Below, piece by piece: positions 1 to 7,858 of a stretch of 64,000 nucleotides of DNA. Under the pieces are notes generated by a model. It had not been told where the DNA came from, did no database searches, and worked only from the letters and a program-made list of their open reading frames with translations. The DNA is from Geobacter sp. GTDB taxonomy: Bacteria > Desulfobacterota > Desulfuromonadia > Geobacterales > Geobacteraceae. The translations under genes and the position numbers were made by a program. Each line of letters opens with the position of its first letter. Position 1 is the first letter of the stretch. Location: NCBI GenBank assembly GCA_003314535.1, contig POSG01000002.1, positions 248,001 through 312,000 on the forward strand, in the 5' to 3' direction.

Positions 1-394
1 GCTCAGCCTGCTTGACAAGGTCTGACGCGGGTGTCCAGGAAGCCGGACCGGAGGTGAATTGCGGTGCGGCGATGCCGTTCTTCTCCCTGAAAGCCTTCTC
101 ATAGAGGCTTTTTGACTTGTCCTTGAGTTCCCCGCACTGCTTGATGAGGGTTTCAAGTCTTGCCGGGTCGAAATCGACATTGGTGACGGTTGTGAAAAGC
201 CCTTCGAGAATAAACCCGTCAATTGAGGGATCTTTTGCCCCCAGGCCGCGTGCCTTGTCGGCAAAGAACGCAAGACCCTTCAGGCCATACAGCAGGTTGT
301 CCTGGAGAGCCGCCACTTCCGGTTTCTTGCCGCAGACTCCCGATATTTCGCATGCGATTCCTTTTGCTGTCTGCTCACACTGATGACAATACAT
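1..394 (-). CDS. hcp: Hybrid cluster protein / hydroxylamine reductase (N-terminal part, runs off the left edge)
   Basis: The visible 131 residues begin MYCHQCEQTAKG and carry Cys3, Cys6, Cys15 and Cys21, the N-terminal cysteine cluster that binds the cubane iron-sulfur centre of Hcp. The family reduces hydroxylamine in vitro and acts in vivo as a nitric oxide reductase/S-nitrosylase in the cytoplasm of anaerobes. The start ATG at 394 follows a good ribosome site (AGGAG) seven bases upstream. The hybrid-cluster half of the protein lies outside the window. The gene sits immediately downstream of RIC and DUF488 relics and near nrfHA, which supports a nitrosative-stress role. The family call is secure; activity cannot be judged from a third of the gene. 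Confidence 0.93.
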   Translation of the reverse strand, partial: MYCHQCEQTAKGIACEISGVCGKKPEVAALQDNLLYGLKGLAFFADKARGLGAKDPSIDGFILEGLFTTVTNVDFDPARLETLIKQCGELKDKSKSLYEKAFREKNGIAAPQFTSGPASWTPASDLVKQAE

Positions 395-405
395 AGTAGC
401 CTCCT

Positions 406-429
406 ATTGTTGGTATGGTGCACAACAAT
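406..429. promoter_or_regulatory. Inverted repeat in the hcp leader
   Basis: ATTGTTG at 406-412 is mirrored by CAACAAT at 423-429 with ten bases between. It lies just upstream of the hcp ribosome site. It could be an operator half-site pair (TTGTT/AACAA resembles the Crp/Fnr/HcpR class) or a small RNA hairpin in the leader. The ten-base gap is wider than the usual FNR spacing, so the assignment is open. Confidence 0.3.
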
Positions 430-438
430 CGTGTGCTC

Positions 439-658
439 TTATTTCCGGGTGCACAACTCTGTGTCCTTGCACAGCTGCGCCTTTGGAAAGAGGATGTTGT
501 TTTCAAGGTGGACGTGTTTGTGGAGGTCGTCCTCGAATTCCTTCAACTTCTGGTAGGCAACCATGAAGGTATTGCAGGCATCGGGCGGCAGCGTATAGTC
601 GTTCGCGAGATGGCGGATGGCGTGAACCGCATTGCCGACTTCATCGTGCTCCCCGCAC
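439..658 (-). pseudogene. C-terminal relic of a second RIC (ScdA/YtfE) di-iron protein
   Basis: Read on the minus strand from about 655 to the TAA at 439-441, this stretch gives HDEVGNAVHAIRHL, then CNTFMVAYQKLKEFEDDLHK, then HVHLENNILFPKAQL. It is nearly identical to the last third of the intact RIC at 4608-5363 (EHEEVGDAIHRIRHL, YQKLKEFEEDLHKHVHLENN). There is no start codon and no N-terminal part attached; the upstream neighbour in another frame is a DUF488 scrap. It is therefore a truncated paralogue left by deletion or recombination, separated from hcp by only about 45 bases. Confidence 0.75.
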
Positions 659-826
659 CAGCAAGGCGTTGGCTATCAGAGAACGATGCCAGCGCCGCGG
701 TACGATCTCGGCACACATGACGGCAACTTGTTCCCGTCTGCTGAACTCCATCAGTTTCTCAATGTTCTCCGCTCTTCTCACCAAATTTAAACGGGCCTTG
801 CTGAAAACACATATTAAGTATACCAC
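641..826 (-). pseudogene. DUF488 family C-terminal fragment
   Basis: The 61-codon frame contains EFSRREQVAVMCAEIVPRRW followed by HRSLIANALLVRG, matching the C-terminal signature of DUF488 proteins (a hydrophobic strand, C-A/F-E, then C-H-R-S-x-x-A). The conserved Cys of the CHR motif is Trp here. Only about 45 recognisable residues remain, and the frame runs directly into the RIC relic with a frame change near 655. I read it as a gene remnant at a deletion junction; a short expressed peptide is less likely. Confidence 0.5.
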
Positions 827-981
827 TGAAGTGGATGACGCATAGGTGATGTTTTCTGACCATTTCCTGAGCCATCAACGGAAGGAGTGATTTTTTCTGT
901 CAGTCACGACTGGAAATTTTTTTGGATCTGTGAGTGGCGGAAAAGAAGAAGGCCCATAAAGAAAGAACTCCTTGGCATGAA

Positions 982-1018
982 AAAAGTGGGACTTTCCATT
1001 GAGAAAAGTCCTACTTTT
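982..1018. repeat. Imperfect inverted repeat (hairpin) between the relics and nrfH
   Basis: AAAAGTGGGACTTT at 982-995 pairs with AAAGTCCTACTTTT at 1005-1018 (13 of 14 positions) across a nine-base loop. No T-run follows on either strand, so it is not a clear terminator. No gene is visible in 831-1080, which otherwise looks like unstructured intergenic DNA. Confidence 0.45.
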
Positions 1019-1079
1019 GGAGTATGGCTCCCCAGCGCGGATAAATCTGGGCAATGGCAAAAGCATCTAATTTTCAGAC

Positions 1080-1220
1080 AAGAAAAGGTTCCTCACACAA
1101 AACTGTGCAAAGAAGAGCATGCAAAGAATCCTTTGCCAGCGTTTCCACTTCAATGCCCTTTTCCTGGCAGGCCGCGGCTGTGGTGCCGTCAACCGCCTAG
1201 CGGCAAATTAAACTCAGCCG
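1080..1220 (-). pseudogene. Probable N-terminal relic of RIC
   Basis: On the minus strand one frame reads TTAAACQEKGIEVETL, which resembles the ScdA_N segment just after the di-cysteine motif in RIC proteins (compare SSICRDKGIELAVIEQ in the intact copy). Just upstream, at 1190-1215, bases that could have encoded the Cys-Cys-Gly-Gly motif are out of frame and broken by a TAG. With the C-terminal relic at 439-658 it would make one shattered gene with about 420 bases of unrelated sequence between the ends. The match is short, so this is tentative. Confidence 0.35.
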
Positions 1221-1232
1221 GCCGATACTGAC

Positions 1233-1260
1233 TTGTTTCCTGACAAATAACAGGTATTAT
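1233..1260 (+). promoter_or_regulatory. Candidate nrfHA promoter with an overlapping TTGT/ACAA repeat
   Basis: TTGTTT (1233-1238) and TATTAT (1255-1260) are 16 bases apart and could form -35 and -10 elements. The 14-base sequence TTGTTTCCTGACAA at 1233-1246 has TTGT/ACAA half-sites like those of the Crp/Fnr/HcpR regulators that control nrf and hcp genes in anaerobic Deltaproteobacteria. This is pattern matching only. Confidence 0.25.
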
Positions 1261-1277
1261 ATAGTAACAAACAGGCA

Positions 1278-1338
1278 AGATGCCGGGAATCCTCCCAGGC
1301 GTCTTACGGGTGGCTTTCCCCGGGAAGGCATGCCACCC
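1278..1338 (+). promoter_or_regulatory. Tandem hairpins in the nrfH leader
   Basis: Two stem-loops follow each other in the presumed 5' leader. The first pairs GATGCCGGGA with TCCCAGGCGTC around the loop ATCC (about 1279-1303). The second pairs GGGTGGC at 1308-1314 with GCCACCC at 1332-1338 and has a nested TTCCC/GGGAA stem. The second is followed by TTGTAAAATT, so it could be an attenuator or mRNA stabiliser. I did not recognise a named riboswitch; GEMM-type conserved loops are absent. Confidence 0.4.
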
Positions 1339-1371
1339 TTGTAAAATTATAATAACTTATGGTAAACAGCC

Positions 1372-1833
1372 ATGGGATTTTGCCTGTCAAAACGTTTTGT
1401 GTCCATTCTGGCGCTTTCGGGCATGGCCGGGGTGCTGCTTGCGCTATTTCTGCTCTTCGGCCCGCCAAAGATGCTGGCCCGTTCGGAATCTCCCGATTTC
1501 TGCGCTTCCTGCCACGTCATGGAAGAGCAGCACACCGCCTGGCGCCATGCCGGCGCCCACCGCAGCATCCGCTGTGTCGACTGCCACCTTCCCCATGACA
1601 ACACCGCAATCCACTATACCTGGAAATCGATCGACGGCATAAAAGACGTTGTTGTATTCTTTTCCGGCAAAATTCCGGATCCCATAACCCTTTCCCGGCA
1701 CGGGCGGCAGGTGCTCCAGAGCAATTGCATTGCCTGCCACAGCGAAACCGTGTCGGCCATGGATACGACCCGTATCTGCTGGGATTGCCACCGGCAGATG
1801 AACCACAAACTCACCGGTATCATCGCGGATTGA
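1372..1833 (+). CDS. nrfH: NrfH, membrane-anchored tetraheme cytochrome c quinol dehydrogenase
   Basis: The 153-residue protein of the NapC/NirT/NrfH family has one N-terminal membrane helix (about residues 8-30) and four CxxCH haem sites: CASCH, CVDCH, CIACH and CWDCH. The first is CASCHVM, keeping the CxxCHxM arrangement in which Met is the unusual haem ligand in structurally studied NrfH. It takes electrons from menaquinol at the cytoplasmic membrane and passes them to NrfA. Its TGA is 27 bases before the nrfA start, so the two form an operon. Length and motifs are ordinary for the family. Confidence 0.95.
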   Translation: MGFCLSKRFVSILALSGMAGVLLALFLLFGPPKMLARSESPDFCASCHVMEEQHTAWRHAGAHRSIRCVDCHLPHDNTAIHYTWKSIDGIKDVVVFFSGKIPDPITLSRHGRQVLQSNCIACHSETVSAMDTTRICWDCHRQMNHKLTGIIAD

Positions 1834-1862
1834 ACCCGACTTTCTCACGAGGGGGACATACA

Positions 1863-3317
1863 ATGAAAATATGCCTGAGAAAATATCGCGCGGCACTGCC
1901 GGCACTTTTTCTTTTGTCTACCTGTTTTGGTTGCGCTCCGGAAAAAACGGAACCGGTCAGGGCCGTGACCATCGCAGACGGCGTGATCGATCCGGAACAG
2001 TGGGGCAAGGCATACCCGGCAGAGTACGAGCTGTGGAAAAAGACGGCTGAACCGACCCCCGCGGGGAAGAGCAGGTACCGCAGGGGCTTCGATGCCGGTG
2101 AAGGCCCCATCGACAAACTGGACGAGTACCCGTTCCTGGCGCTGCTCTACAATGGCTGGGGATTCGGCATCGAATATCGGGAACCTCGGGGGCACTACTA
2201 CATGATTACCGACCAACTGACTATCGACCCGGCCCGCCTCAAGGCCGGCGGCAGCTGCCTCACCTGCAAGACACCCTATGCGCCGCTGCTGGAGAAGAAG
2301 CTCGGCAAAGACTATTACTCCAAACCCTACCATGACGTGCTCAACCAGATTCCGGAAAAGCACCGAACCCTCGGGGTCGCCTGTATCGATTGCCATGACA
2401 ACCGCGACATGTCCCTGAGCATTTCCCGCCAGTTCACGCTCAGCAAGGCGCTGCGGCTCATCGGTGTCGACGAGTCGAAGCTGACGGTGCAGGACAAGCG
2501 TTCCCTGGTTTGCGCCCAGTGCCATGTCACCTACCGCATTCCCAAGGACGCCGCCATGAAGTCAACGGATGTGGTCTTCCCCTGGAGCGGTGGCCGCTGG
2601 GGCGGCATCGCCATAGAACAGATCATCAGGGACCTGCGCGGCAATCCCGCCAACCGGGAATGGACCCAGGCGGTCACCGGCTTCAAAATGGCCTTTATTC
2701 GCCATCCGGAATTCGAGCTTTTCTCCAACAACAGCGTCCACTGGAACGCCGGTGTTGCCTGCAGCGATTGTCATATGCCCTATACGAAAGTGGGGCCGAA
2801 AAAGGTATCGGATCATCGCATTATGAGTCCCCTGAAGAACGACCTGCGGGCCTGCGTCAAGTGCCATGCCGAGAGCGCCGACGACCTGCGCAAACAGGTG
2901 TACGCCATCCAGGATCGGACCACATCGCTCTATATTCGCACCGGATATGCCACGGCCGGCGTCGCCAAGTTGTTTGAGATGGCAAACAAGGCGCAAGCCG
3001 GCGGCACCAAGCTGGACCAGAAACTCTACGACAAGGCGCGGAACGAGTACGAGGAAGCCTTCTACCGGTTGGTATTCATCGGCGCGGAAAACTCCGCCGG
3101 CTTCCATAACCCGACCGAAGCCCTGCGGGTGCTGGGCGACGCAGGACGCCTCGCCGGACGGGCGGAAGCGTTGCTGCGGCAGGCGCTTGCCCAGGGAGGT
3201 GTGGCCGTTCCGGCAACCATCGACCTGGAGCTTGCCAAATACACCAACAACCGCGGGTCGAAAAAACTCATGTTCAAGCGGAAGGATGAGGTCAAGGACC
3301 CCCTGGCGGGATTGTGA
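1863..3317 (+). CDS. nrfA: NrfA, pentaheme cytochrome c nitrite reductase (ammonia-forming)
   Basis: 484 residues. The five haem sites in order are CLTCK (the catalytic haem with Lys ligand), CIDCH, CAQCH, CSDCH and CVKCH. The protein reduces nitrite to ammonium with six electrons in the periplasm and also handles NO and hydroxylamine. The N-terminus is a secretion signal with two Cys (STCFGC), so it may be lipid-anchored. After haem 3 the sequence is CAQCHVTYR, without the Glu of the CxxCHxEY motif that helps bind calcium in the E. coli enzyme, pointing to the Geobacter-type calcium-independent class. I chose ATG 1863 because it begins the signal peptide; a longer in-frame extension to 1725 overlaps nrfH. 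Confidence 0.96.
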   Translation: MKICLRKYRAALPALFLLSTCFGCAPEKTEPVRAVTIADGVIDPEQWGKAYPAEYELWKKTAEPTPAGKSRYRRGFDAGEGPIDKLDEYPFLALLYNGWGFGIEYREPRGHYYMITDQLTIDPARLKAGGSCLTCKTPYAPLLEKKLGKDYYSKPYHDVLNQIPEKHRTLGVACIDCHDNRDMSLSISRQFTLSKALRLIGVDESKLTVQDKRSLVCAQCHVTYRIPKDAAMKSTDVVFPWSGGRWGGIAIEQIIRDLRGNPANREWTQAVTGFKMAFIRHPEFELFSNNSVHWNAGVACSDCHMPYTKVGPKKVSDHRIMSPLKNDLRACVKCHAESADDLRKQVYAIQDRTTSLYIRTGYATAGVAKLFEMANKAQAGGTKLDQKLYDKARNEYEEAFYRLVFIGAENSAGFHNPTEALRVLGDAGRLAGRAEALLRQALAQGGVAVPATIDLELAKYTNNRGSKKLMFKRKDEVKDPLAGL

Positions 3318-3373
3318 AGATATCGACATGAGCATGTTAACGAAGCATCTGCAGCCTGAATCGTCGTCGACAA

Positions 3374-3412
3374 AAGAGCCGTTCAGTCACTCTATGGAAC
3401 TGAACGGCTCTT
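3374..3412. terminator. Bidirectional hairpin between nrfA and the flavodiiron gene
   Basis: A perfect 14-base stem (AAGAGCCGTTCAGT at 3374-3387 with ACTGAACGGCTCTT at 3399-3412) has an 11-base loop and lies between two convergent genes. The flanking A- and T-rich bases are short, so termination strength is uncertain on each strand. Confidence 0.7.
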
Positions 3413-3416
3413 CCAA

Positions 3417-4607
3417 TTATTCGCACTGCTTTACGAAATCCGCTCCGAAGGCGATACAGTTATCCATACTCTGCCGGTCGGGGTTCCAGAATTCCCTCAG
3501 GCCGTCGCTGACAACCTGGAAACCGCTCTCCTTCAGCCGCTGCGTGATCATGGCCACTGATTCACCGCTCCATCCATATGCCCCGAAAGCCGCGGCATTC
3601 TTGTCCTTGAAGCCCAAGCCCCGCATTTCTTCGAGAAATCCGGCGATTGATGAGAGGATGCCCCGGTTGATGGTGGGAGAGCCGACCAGCACCGCCTTGG
3701 ATTTGAACACTTCGGTTATGATGTCGTTCTTGTCGGAGCGGGCGACATTGAAGACCTTGACAGTCACGTCCCTGTCCGCCCCGTGGATGCCCTTCGCGAT
3801 CGCTTCGGCCATTCTCCGCGTCCCGTCCCACATGGTGTCATAGATGATCGTCACCTGATTCTCCCGGTAGTTTGCGGCCCACTCCGCATATCTGGTTACA
3901 ATCTGGAGCGGATTGTCCCGCCAGATGACGCCGTGGCTGGTGCAGATCATGTCGACCGGCAGGCCGAAGCCTACGACCTCCTTGATCTTCCGGTCAACCA
4001 GAGCGCTGAAGGGCGTCAGGATATTTGCGTAGTACTTGATGCATTCCTGAAACAGTTCCGCCTGGTCGACCAAGTCGTTGAACAGCAGTTCCGAGGCATA
4101 GTGCTGTCCGAAGGCATCGTTGCTGAACAGGACATTGTCCCCGGTCAAATAGGAGAACATGCTGTCCGGCCAGTGCAGCATCGGCGCTTCGATGAAGATG
4201 AACTCCTTCGAGCCGATATTCAGACGGTCACCGGTCTTGACGGTTCTGAAATTCCAGTCCTGATGGTAATGGCCCTTCAGCGACTTGACGGCATTGGCGG
4301 TACAGTAGATGGGGGTGTCGGGGATCAGGCGCATCAGTTCCGGCAAGGCGCCGCTGTGGTCGCTTTCGGCGTGACTGGCGATGATGTAGTCAATCTTTTT
4401 CAGATCGATTTCTTGCTTCAGGTTCTCGACGAATTCCTTTGCGAAAGGCTTTCACACGGTATCGATCAGCACCGTCTTTTCATCGCGGACAAGATACGAG
4501 TTGTACGATGAGCCTCGGTGGGTGGAGTATTCTTCGCCATGAAACTTCCGCAGTTCCCAATCAACTTTTCCTACCCAGGTAATGTGGTCCTTGATGGTAA
4601 TGCCCAT
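3417..4607 (-). CDS. NorV-like flavodiiron protein (NO/O2 reductase), interrupted by an in-frame TGA at codon 52
   Basis: Read through, the product is 396 residues: a metallo-beta-lactamase-like di-iron domain with HAESDH (the HxExDH iron ligands), MLHWPD and [14 protein letters not shown], then a flavodoxin-like FMN domain ([25 protein letters not shown]). It closely resembles E. coli NorV but lacks the C-terminal rubredoxin. Such proteins reduce NO to N2O or O2 to water in the cytoplasm. Codon 52 (bases 4454-4452) is TGA in LIDTV-stop-KPFAKEF, a place where I expect Trp in many homologues. The next possible start, at 4346, would lose the HxExDH ligands. The start ATG at 4607 abuts the RIC stop codon (TAAATG), implying cotranslation with RIC. 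A nonsense mutation, a sequencing error or recoding are the options. Confidence 0.85.
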
Positions 4608-5363
4608 TTACATTCTCCTTTCATTTGAAAACAGCTGCGCCGCTTTCGGAAAAAGAATATTGTTTTCGAGATGCACGTGTTTGTGCAGATCCTCCTCGAA
4701 CTCTTTGAGTTTCTGATACGTGAGCATGAAAGTATTACAGACATCGCCGGGAATCTCATAGTCCCTGGCAAGATGGCGGATTCGGTGGATCGCGTCGCCC
4801 ACTTCTTCGTGCTCTTTCTGGAGTTTTTCGAGGCCGTCCCTGATTGATTCCAAATCTGTTGCATCCGGAACTACGTGAGACTTCCCGGCGGCATCACAAC
4901 GTTTGATGGCGGGGAAAAACACCTCTTCCTCATACTGCAAATGATCCGTCAAATCGGTGACTATCTTGCTGAAAATTTCGGCTATCTCTATTGTTTCGGG
5001 ATGGTTGGATCCGTGAACTTCCGCGATCTTCCGGGCGTACCCGGCAATCTGTCCCATATTTTCATGAAGATATGCGTGGTGGGTGTTGACGATAAAATCC
5101 ATGAAAAAAGGAAGCTCCCATGCTGAATAGTTCAGGCTTCTGTCAAGGGACGCGACTTTTGCGGCGGCAAGCTCCTGCTCTATGACGGCAAGCTCGATGC
5201 CTTTGTCCCGGCAGATAGACGAAAGGGGAATCTTGCCTCCACAACAGAAGTCAATGCCATGGTTTTCGAAGACCCTGGCGGTCCGATAGTCGTCGGCAAC
5301 GATCTCGCCGATTGTCCTGTTTGCACTATCCTTCAGCTTTGTATCCGATTGTTGATCTTCCAT
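4608..5363 (-). CDS. ric: RIC / ScdA / YtfE-type di-iron protein, repair of iron-sulfur clusters
   Basis: 251 residues. An N-terminal ScdA_N domain carries the GIDFCCGGK motif (Cys40, Cys41), and a hemerythrin-like four-helix domain supplies His and Glu ligands (THHAYLHENM, LQYEEEVFFP, HVHLENNILFP). The family repairs iron-sulfur clusters damaged by nitric oxide or peroxide, in the cytoplasm. The start at 5363 has a strong ribosome site (GGAGGAAAAG). It is the first gene of a two-gene unit with the flavodiiron protein. A second, broken copy of the same gene lies at 439-658. Confidence 0.92.
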   Translation of the reverse strand: MEDQQSDTKLKDSANRTIGEIVADDYRTARVFENHGIDFCCGGKIPLSSICRDKGIELAVIEQELAAAKVASLDRSLNYSAWELPFFMDFIVNTHHAYLHENMGQIAGYARKIAEVHGSNHPETIEIAEIFSKIVTDLTDHLQYEEEVFFPAIKRCDAAGKSHVVPDATDLESIRDGLEKLQKEHEEVGDAIHRIRHLARDYEIPGDVCNTFMLTYQKLKEFEEDLHKHVHLENNILFPKAAQLFSNERRM

Positions 5364-5605
5364 CTTTTCCTCCAGACATTGTGTCAAAGTGGATGAAAAC
5401 TGTGAGATTTCTTGTCCCTGGTTAGCCGGGGCGCAGCAGGAATTACGTATCAGGAACAAGAAGCGATCTGTTCTCGATAGATTTCATAAAAGTTTACCAG
5501 AGAACTTGTCCCTTCGCTTCCATATCGAGTTGAAAGTTACTGAGCATCCAGCGGATGACGGTAAAAGTAACTATTCCTCTTTGAAATGCCGACCTCTGCG
5601 GCAAT

Positions 5606-7150
5606 TCAATTGGCTTCCACTGGATAGAAAGCCGCAATAGCGGCACGATCGCCCGAGAATCCTCCACCCAGTGCCTGATACAATGCGGCAGAATCGAGCA
5701 AGCGCTGCGTCTGGGCCTCAATGAGGTTAATGCGCATGCGTTGCGCCTGTTGTTGGGCGATGAGCAGTTCCAGATAGCCGGCCGCGCCCAAGGCGTATCG
5801 TCGTTGCGTTGAATTCATGGATTCTCGCGCTGCGGTGTCGGCAGCAAACATCGCTGCCATTCTCTGAGCATCGTTGTCCAAGGCACAGAGCACGTCGGCC
5901 ACAGTGCGAAGAGATTCAAGGACAACGGTCTGGTAATTGGCCGCCGCGGCATCGAATGCGGCCAGCGCCGCTCGTTTTTTTGCCGGCAGTCCCGGGTTGA
6001 ACAAAGGTTGAATCAGTTGCCCAACCAGACTCCAAACAGCGGAACCGCCGCCGAACAGAGCAGCTGTGGTTAAAGCCTGTGAAGCAAGATCGGCACTGAG
6101 GGTGATTTGTGGATACAGTTTGGCAATCGCCACGCCGTATTCGGCATTTGCCTCATGCAGCAGGGCTTCGGCGGCCTGGATGTCGGGACGGGTATGCACC
6201 AGTTCGGAGGGCACTACCAAGAGCAATTCGGCTGGCAGCGTAAACTCATCGAGGGTGAAGGTCGGCATGCTCCCAGCCCCCGGTGGCTTACCGGCAAGCA
6301 CGGCCAGCAGGTGCTCGTTCTGCTGAAGCTGGTTGCGCAGCAGCAGGATGGCGGAGCGCGTCTCTTCCACCTGGGGCTGCAAGGCCAGCACCTCGTCCGG
6401 AGCAGCGTTGCCGAGACGAAGCCGTTCCCGGGTTAACCCCAGCTGCTCTTCCTGGGAGTGGAGAATTGCCTCCGAGGCCTGGATTTGGCCGGCCAGCTTT
6501 GCCTGGGTAATCGCGGCAGTGACGATGGCGCCCGCCAAGGTCAAGCGCGCGCCTTCCAATTGATAGCGCTGATAGTCGACGCGGGCGGCCAGGGCCTCAA
6601 GCGCACGCCGGTTGCCGCCAAACAGGTCAAAAGTGTACTGCATGCCGACACCGGCAGTGTATAGGCTGAATTGCCGGGCTTCGCCGGACTGTCCCATGGT
6701 ATTGGGATTGAATCGCTGGCGCTGGCCGCCGACGGTGGCGTCAACGAGCGGATAACGGGTCGAGCCGGACTGCGCCGCATATAACTCCTGCGCCCGGCGC
6801 ACAGCGGCCTGTGCCTCGGCCAAGGTGGGGTTGGCCTGCAAGGCCTCCGTGATCAGGGCCTCCATTCTGGGTGAGCCGAACTCCTTCCACCAGTGGGGGG
6901 TGATCCGGCCGCCTTCGACGAACTGTTGTGCTCCTCCCAATGCCGTAGGAGCGGAGGCTGTGTGCGCAGGCAAGGGGGCTGCGGTATAGGTCGCCACGTC
7001 AGGTTTTGCCGGACGGATAAAATCGGGACCGACCGCGCATCCCGCGAGCAGGCCGGCGAGGGTGAATACAATGAATATGTGCCTGCTGATCGTTTGTGCG
7101 TTGCCCATACCACTACCAGCTTTGTTTTTCAACGAAGATTCTCGAATCAT
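5606..7150 (-). CDS. NodT-type outer membrane efflux lipoprotein (TolC family)
   Basis: Up to 514 residues. A signal peptide ends in the lipobox LLAGC and is followed by AVGPDFIRP, the standard opening of NodT/OprM outer membrane factors. The rest is the two-fold repeated TolC helical hairpin pattern. It would form the outer membrane duct for the ABC pump encoded just upstream. The ATG at 7150 shares a base with the ATPase stop codon (TAATG), which favours this start; ATG 7108 would give a more typical 23-residue signal peptide. Last gene of the efflux operon. The substrate cannot be told. Confidence 0.9.
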   Translation of the reverse strand: MIRESSLKNKAGSGMGNAQTISRHIFIVFTLAGLLAGCAVGPDFIRPAKPDVATYTAAPLPAHTASAPTALGGAQQFVEGGRITPHWWKEFGSPRMEALITEALQANPTLAEAQAAVRRAQELYAAQSGSTRYPLVDATVGGQRQRFNPNTMGQSGEARQFSLYTAGVGMQYTFDLFGGNRRALEALAARVDYQRYQLEGARLTLAGAIVTAAITQAKLAGQIQASEAILHSQEEQLGLTRERLRLGNAAPDEVLALQPQVEETRSAILLLRNQLQQNEHLLAVLAGKPPGAGSMPTFTLDEFTLPAELLLVVPSELVHTRPDIQAAEALLHEANAEYGVAIAKLYPQITLSADLASQALTTAALFGGGSAVWSLVGQLIQPLFNPGLPAKKRAALAAFDAAAANYQTVVLESLRTVADVLCALDNDAQRMAAMFAADTAARESMNSTQRRYALGAAGYLELLIAQQQAQRMRINLIEAQTQRLLDSAALYQALGGGFSGDRAAIAAFYPVEAN

Positions 7151-7857
7151 TAGAATTCCAGCCCCTGGCCGGCCTCCTCGTAGGTCACGCCATCACGGAT
7201 ATGGTAGATGCGTTTGAAGGTCGGGATGATTTTTTCGTCGTGAGTGACCACGATAATGGCGGTCTCGTATCTGCGGGCCATCTCGTTCAAAATCCGGATA
7301 ACCGCCAAGGCACGCTCGCTGTCGAGCGGCGCTGTGGGCTCATCAGCGAGAATCACCGGAGGGCGATTGACCAATCCGCGCGCTATGGCCACCCGCTGCT
7401 GTTCTCCGCCGGAGAGCTGTGGCGGCATGGCCTTGGCGCGATGCTCCACATCGAGCGCTTTCAGCAGGTCCAGCGCTTGACCGCGCGCCTCGGCGTTGGG
7501 TTTTCCGGCCAGCATCGGCAGCAGGGCAATGTTATCGGTGACGTCGAGGAAGGAGATAAGGTATGGCGCCTGAAATATGAAGCCGATGCTGTCGCGACGC
7601 AGTGCCCGCAGATCCTTGACCTTCCAGCCGTCGTCATAGATCACCTCGTCATCGAGAATCATGCGCCCGGCGGTCGGCTCGATGACCGCGCCCAGGCATT
7701 TGAGGAGCGTGCTCTTGCCCGAGCCCGAAGGGCCGATCAGGCCGACCACCTCGCCGGGGAATACCTGCATATCGACCTGCTTCAAGGCATCGACGGCGGT
7801 GTCGCCACTGCCATAGCGTTTCCGCAATCCTTCGATACGAATTCCGGCGCCGGTCAT
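7150..7857 (-). CDS. ABC transporter ATP-binding protein (MacB/LolD/DevA type)
   Basis: 235 residues with Walker [10 protein letters not shown] (about 42-50), Q-loop FIFQAPYLI, signature LSGGEQQR, Walker B VILADEPT and H-loop VTHD. The D-loop reads APLDSER where most have GALDS. It powers the FtsX-type permease next door. The start ATG at 7857 is set by TGACATG overlap with the permease stop and an embedded GGAGG; an in-frame start at 7911 would lie inside the permease gene. Confidence 0.93.
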   Translation of the reverse strand: MTGAGIRIEGLRKRYGSGDTAVDALKQVDMQVFPGEVVGLIGPSGSGKSTLLKCLGAVIEPTAGRMILDDEVIYDDGWKVKDLRALRRDSIGFIFQAPYLISFLDVTDNIALLPMLAGKPNAEARGQALDLLKALDVEHRAKAMPPQLSGGEQQRVAIARGLVNRPPVILADEPTAPLDSERALAVIRILNEMARRYETAIIVVTHDEKIIPTFKRIYHIRDGVTYEEAGQGLEF

Positions 7858-7858
7858 G

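Noticed and set aside
887-1231. Open frame of 114 codons on the plus strand upstream of nrfH
   Set aside because: The composition is not protein-like, there is no family match or ribosome site, and it overlaps a likely minus-strand RIC relic and a hairpin.
1278-1338. Cyclic-dinucleotide (GEMM) or guanidine riboswitch in the nrfH leader
   Set aside because: The conserved loop sequences of these riboswitches are missing; only generic stems are present.
2562-3335. Long minus-strand frame opposite nrfA (257 codons)
   Set aside because: It is a shadow of nrfA caused by high-GC codon use and carries no recognisable motif; nrfA is certain.
4452-4454. Selenocysteine reading of the TGA in the flavodiiron gene
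   Set aside because: Flavodiiron proteins are not known selenoproteins, the residue expected there is not a catalytic Cys, and the nearby hairpin is too small and close to be a convincing SECIS. Kept only as an option within the finding.
5470-5505. GTTCTC ... GAGAAC repeat in the RIC upstream region
   Set aside because: Only six-base arms 24 bases apart; too weak to call an operator or terminator.
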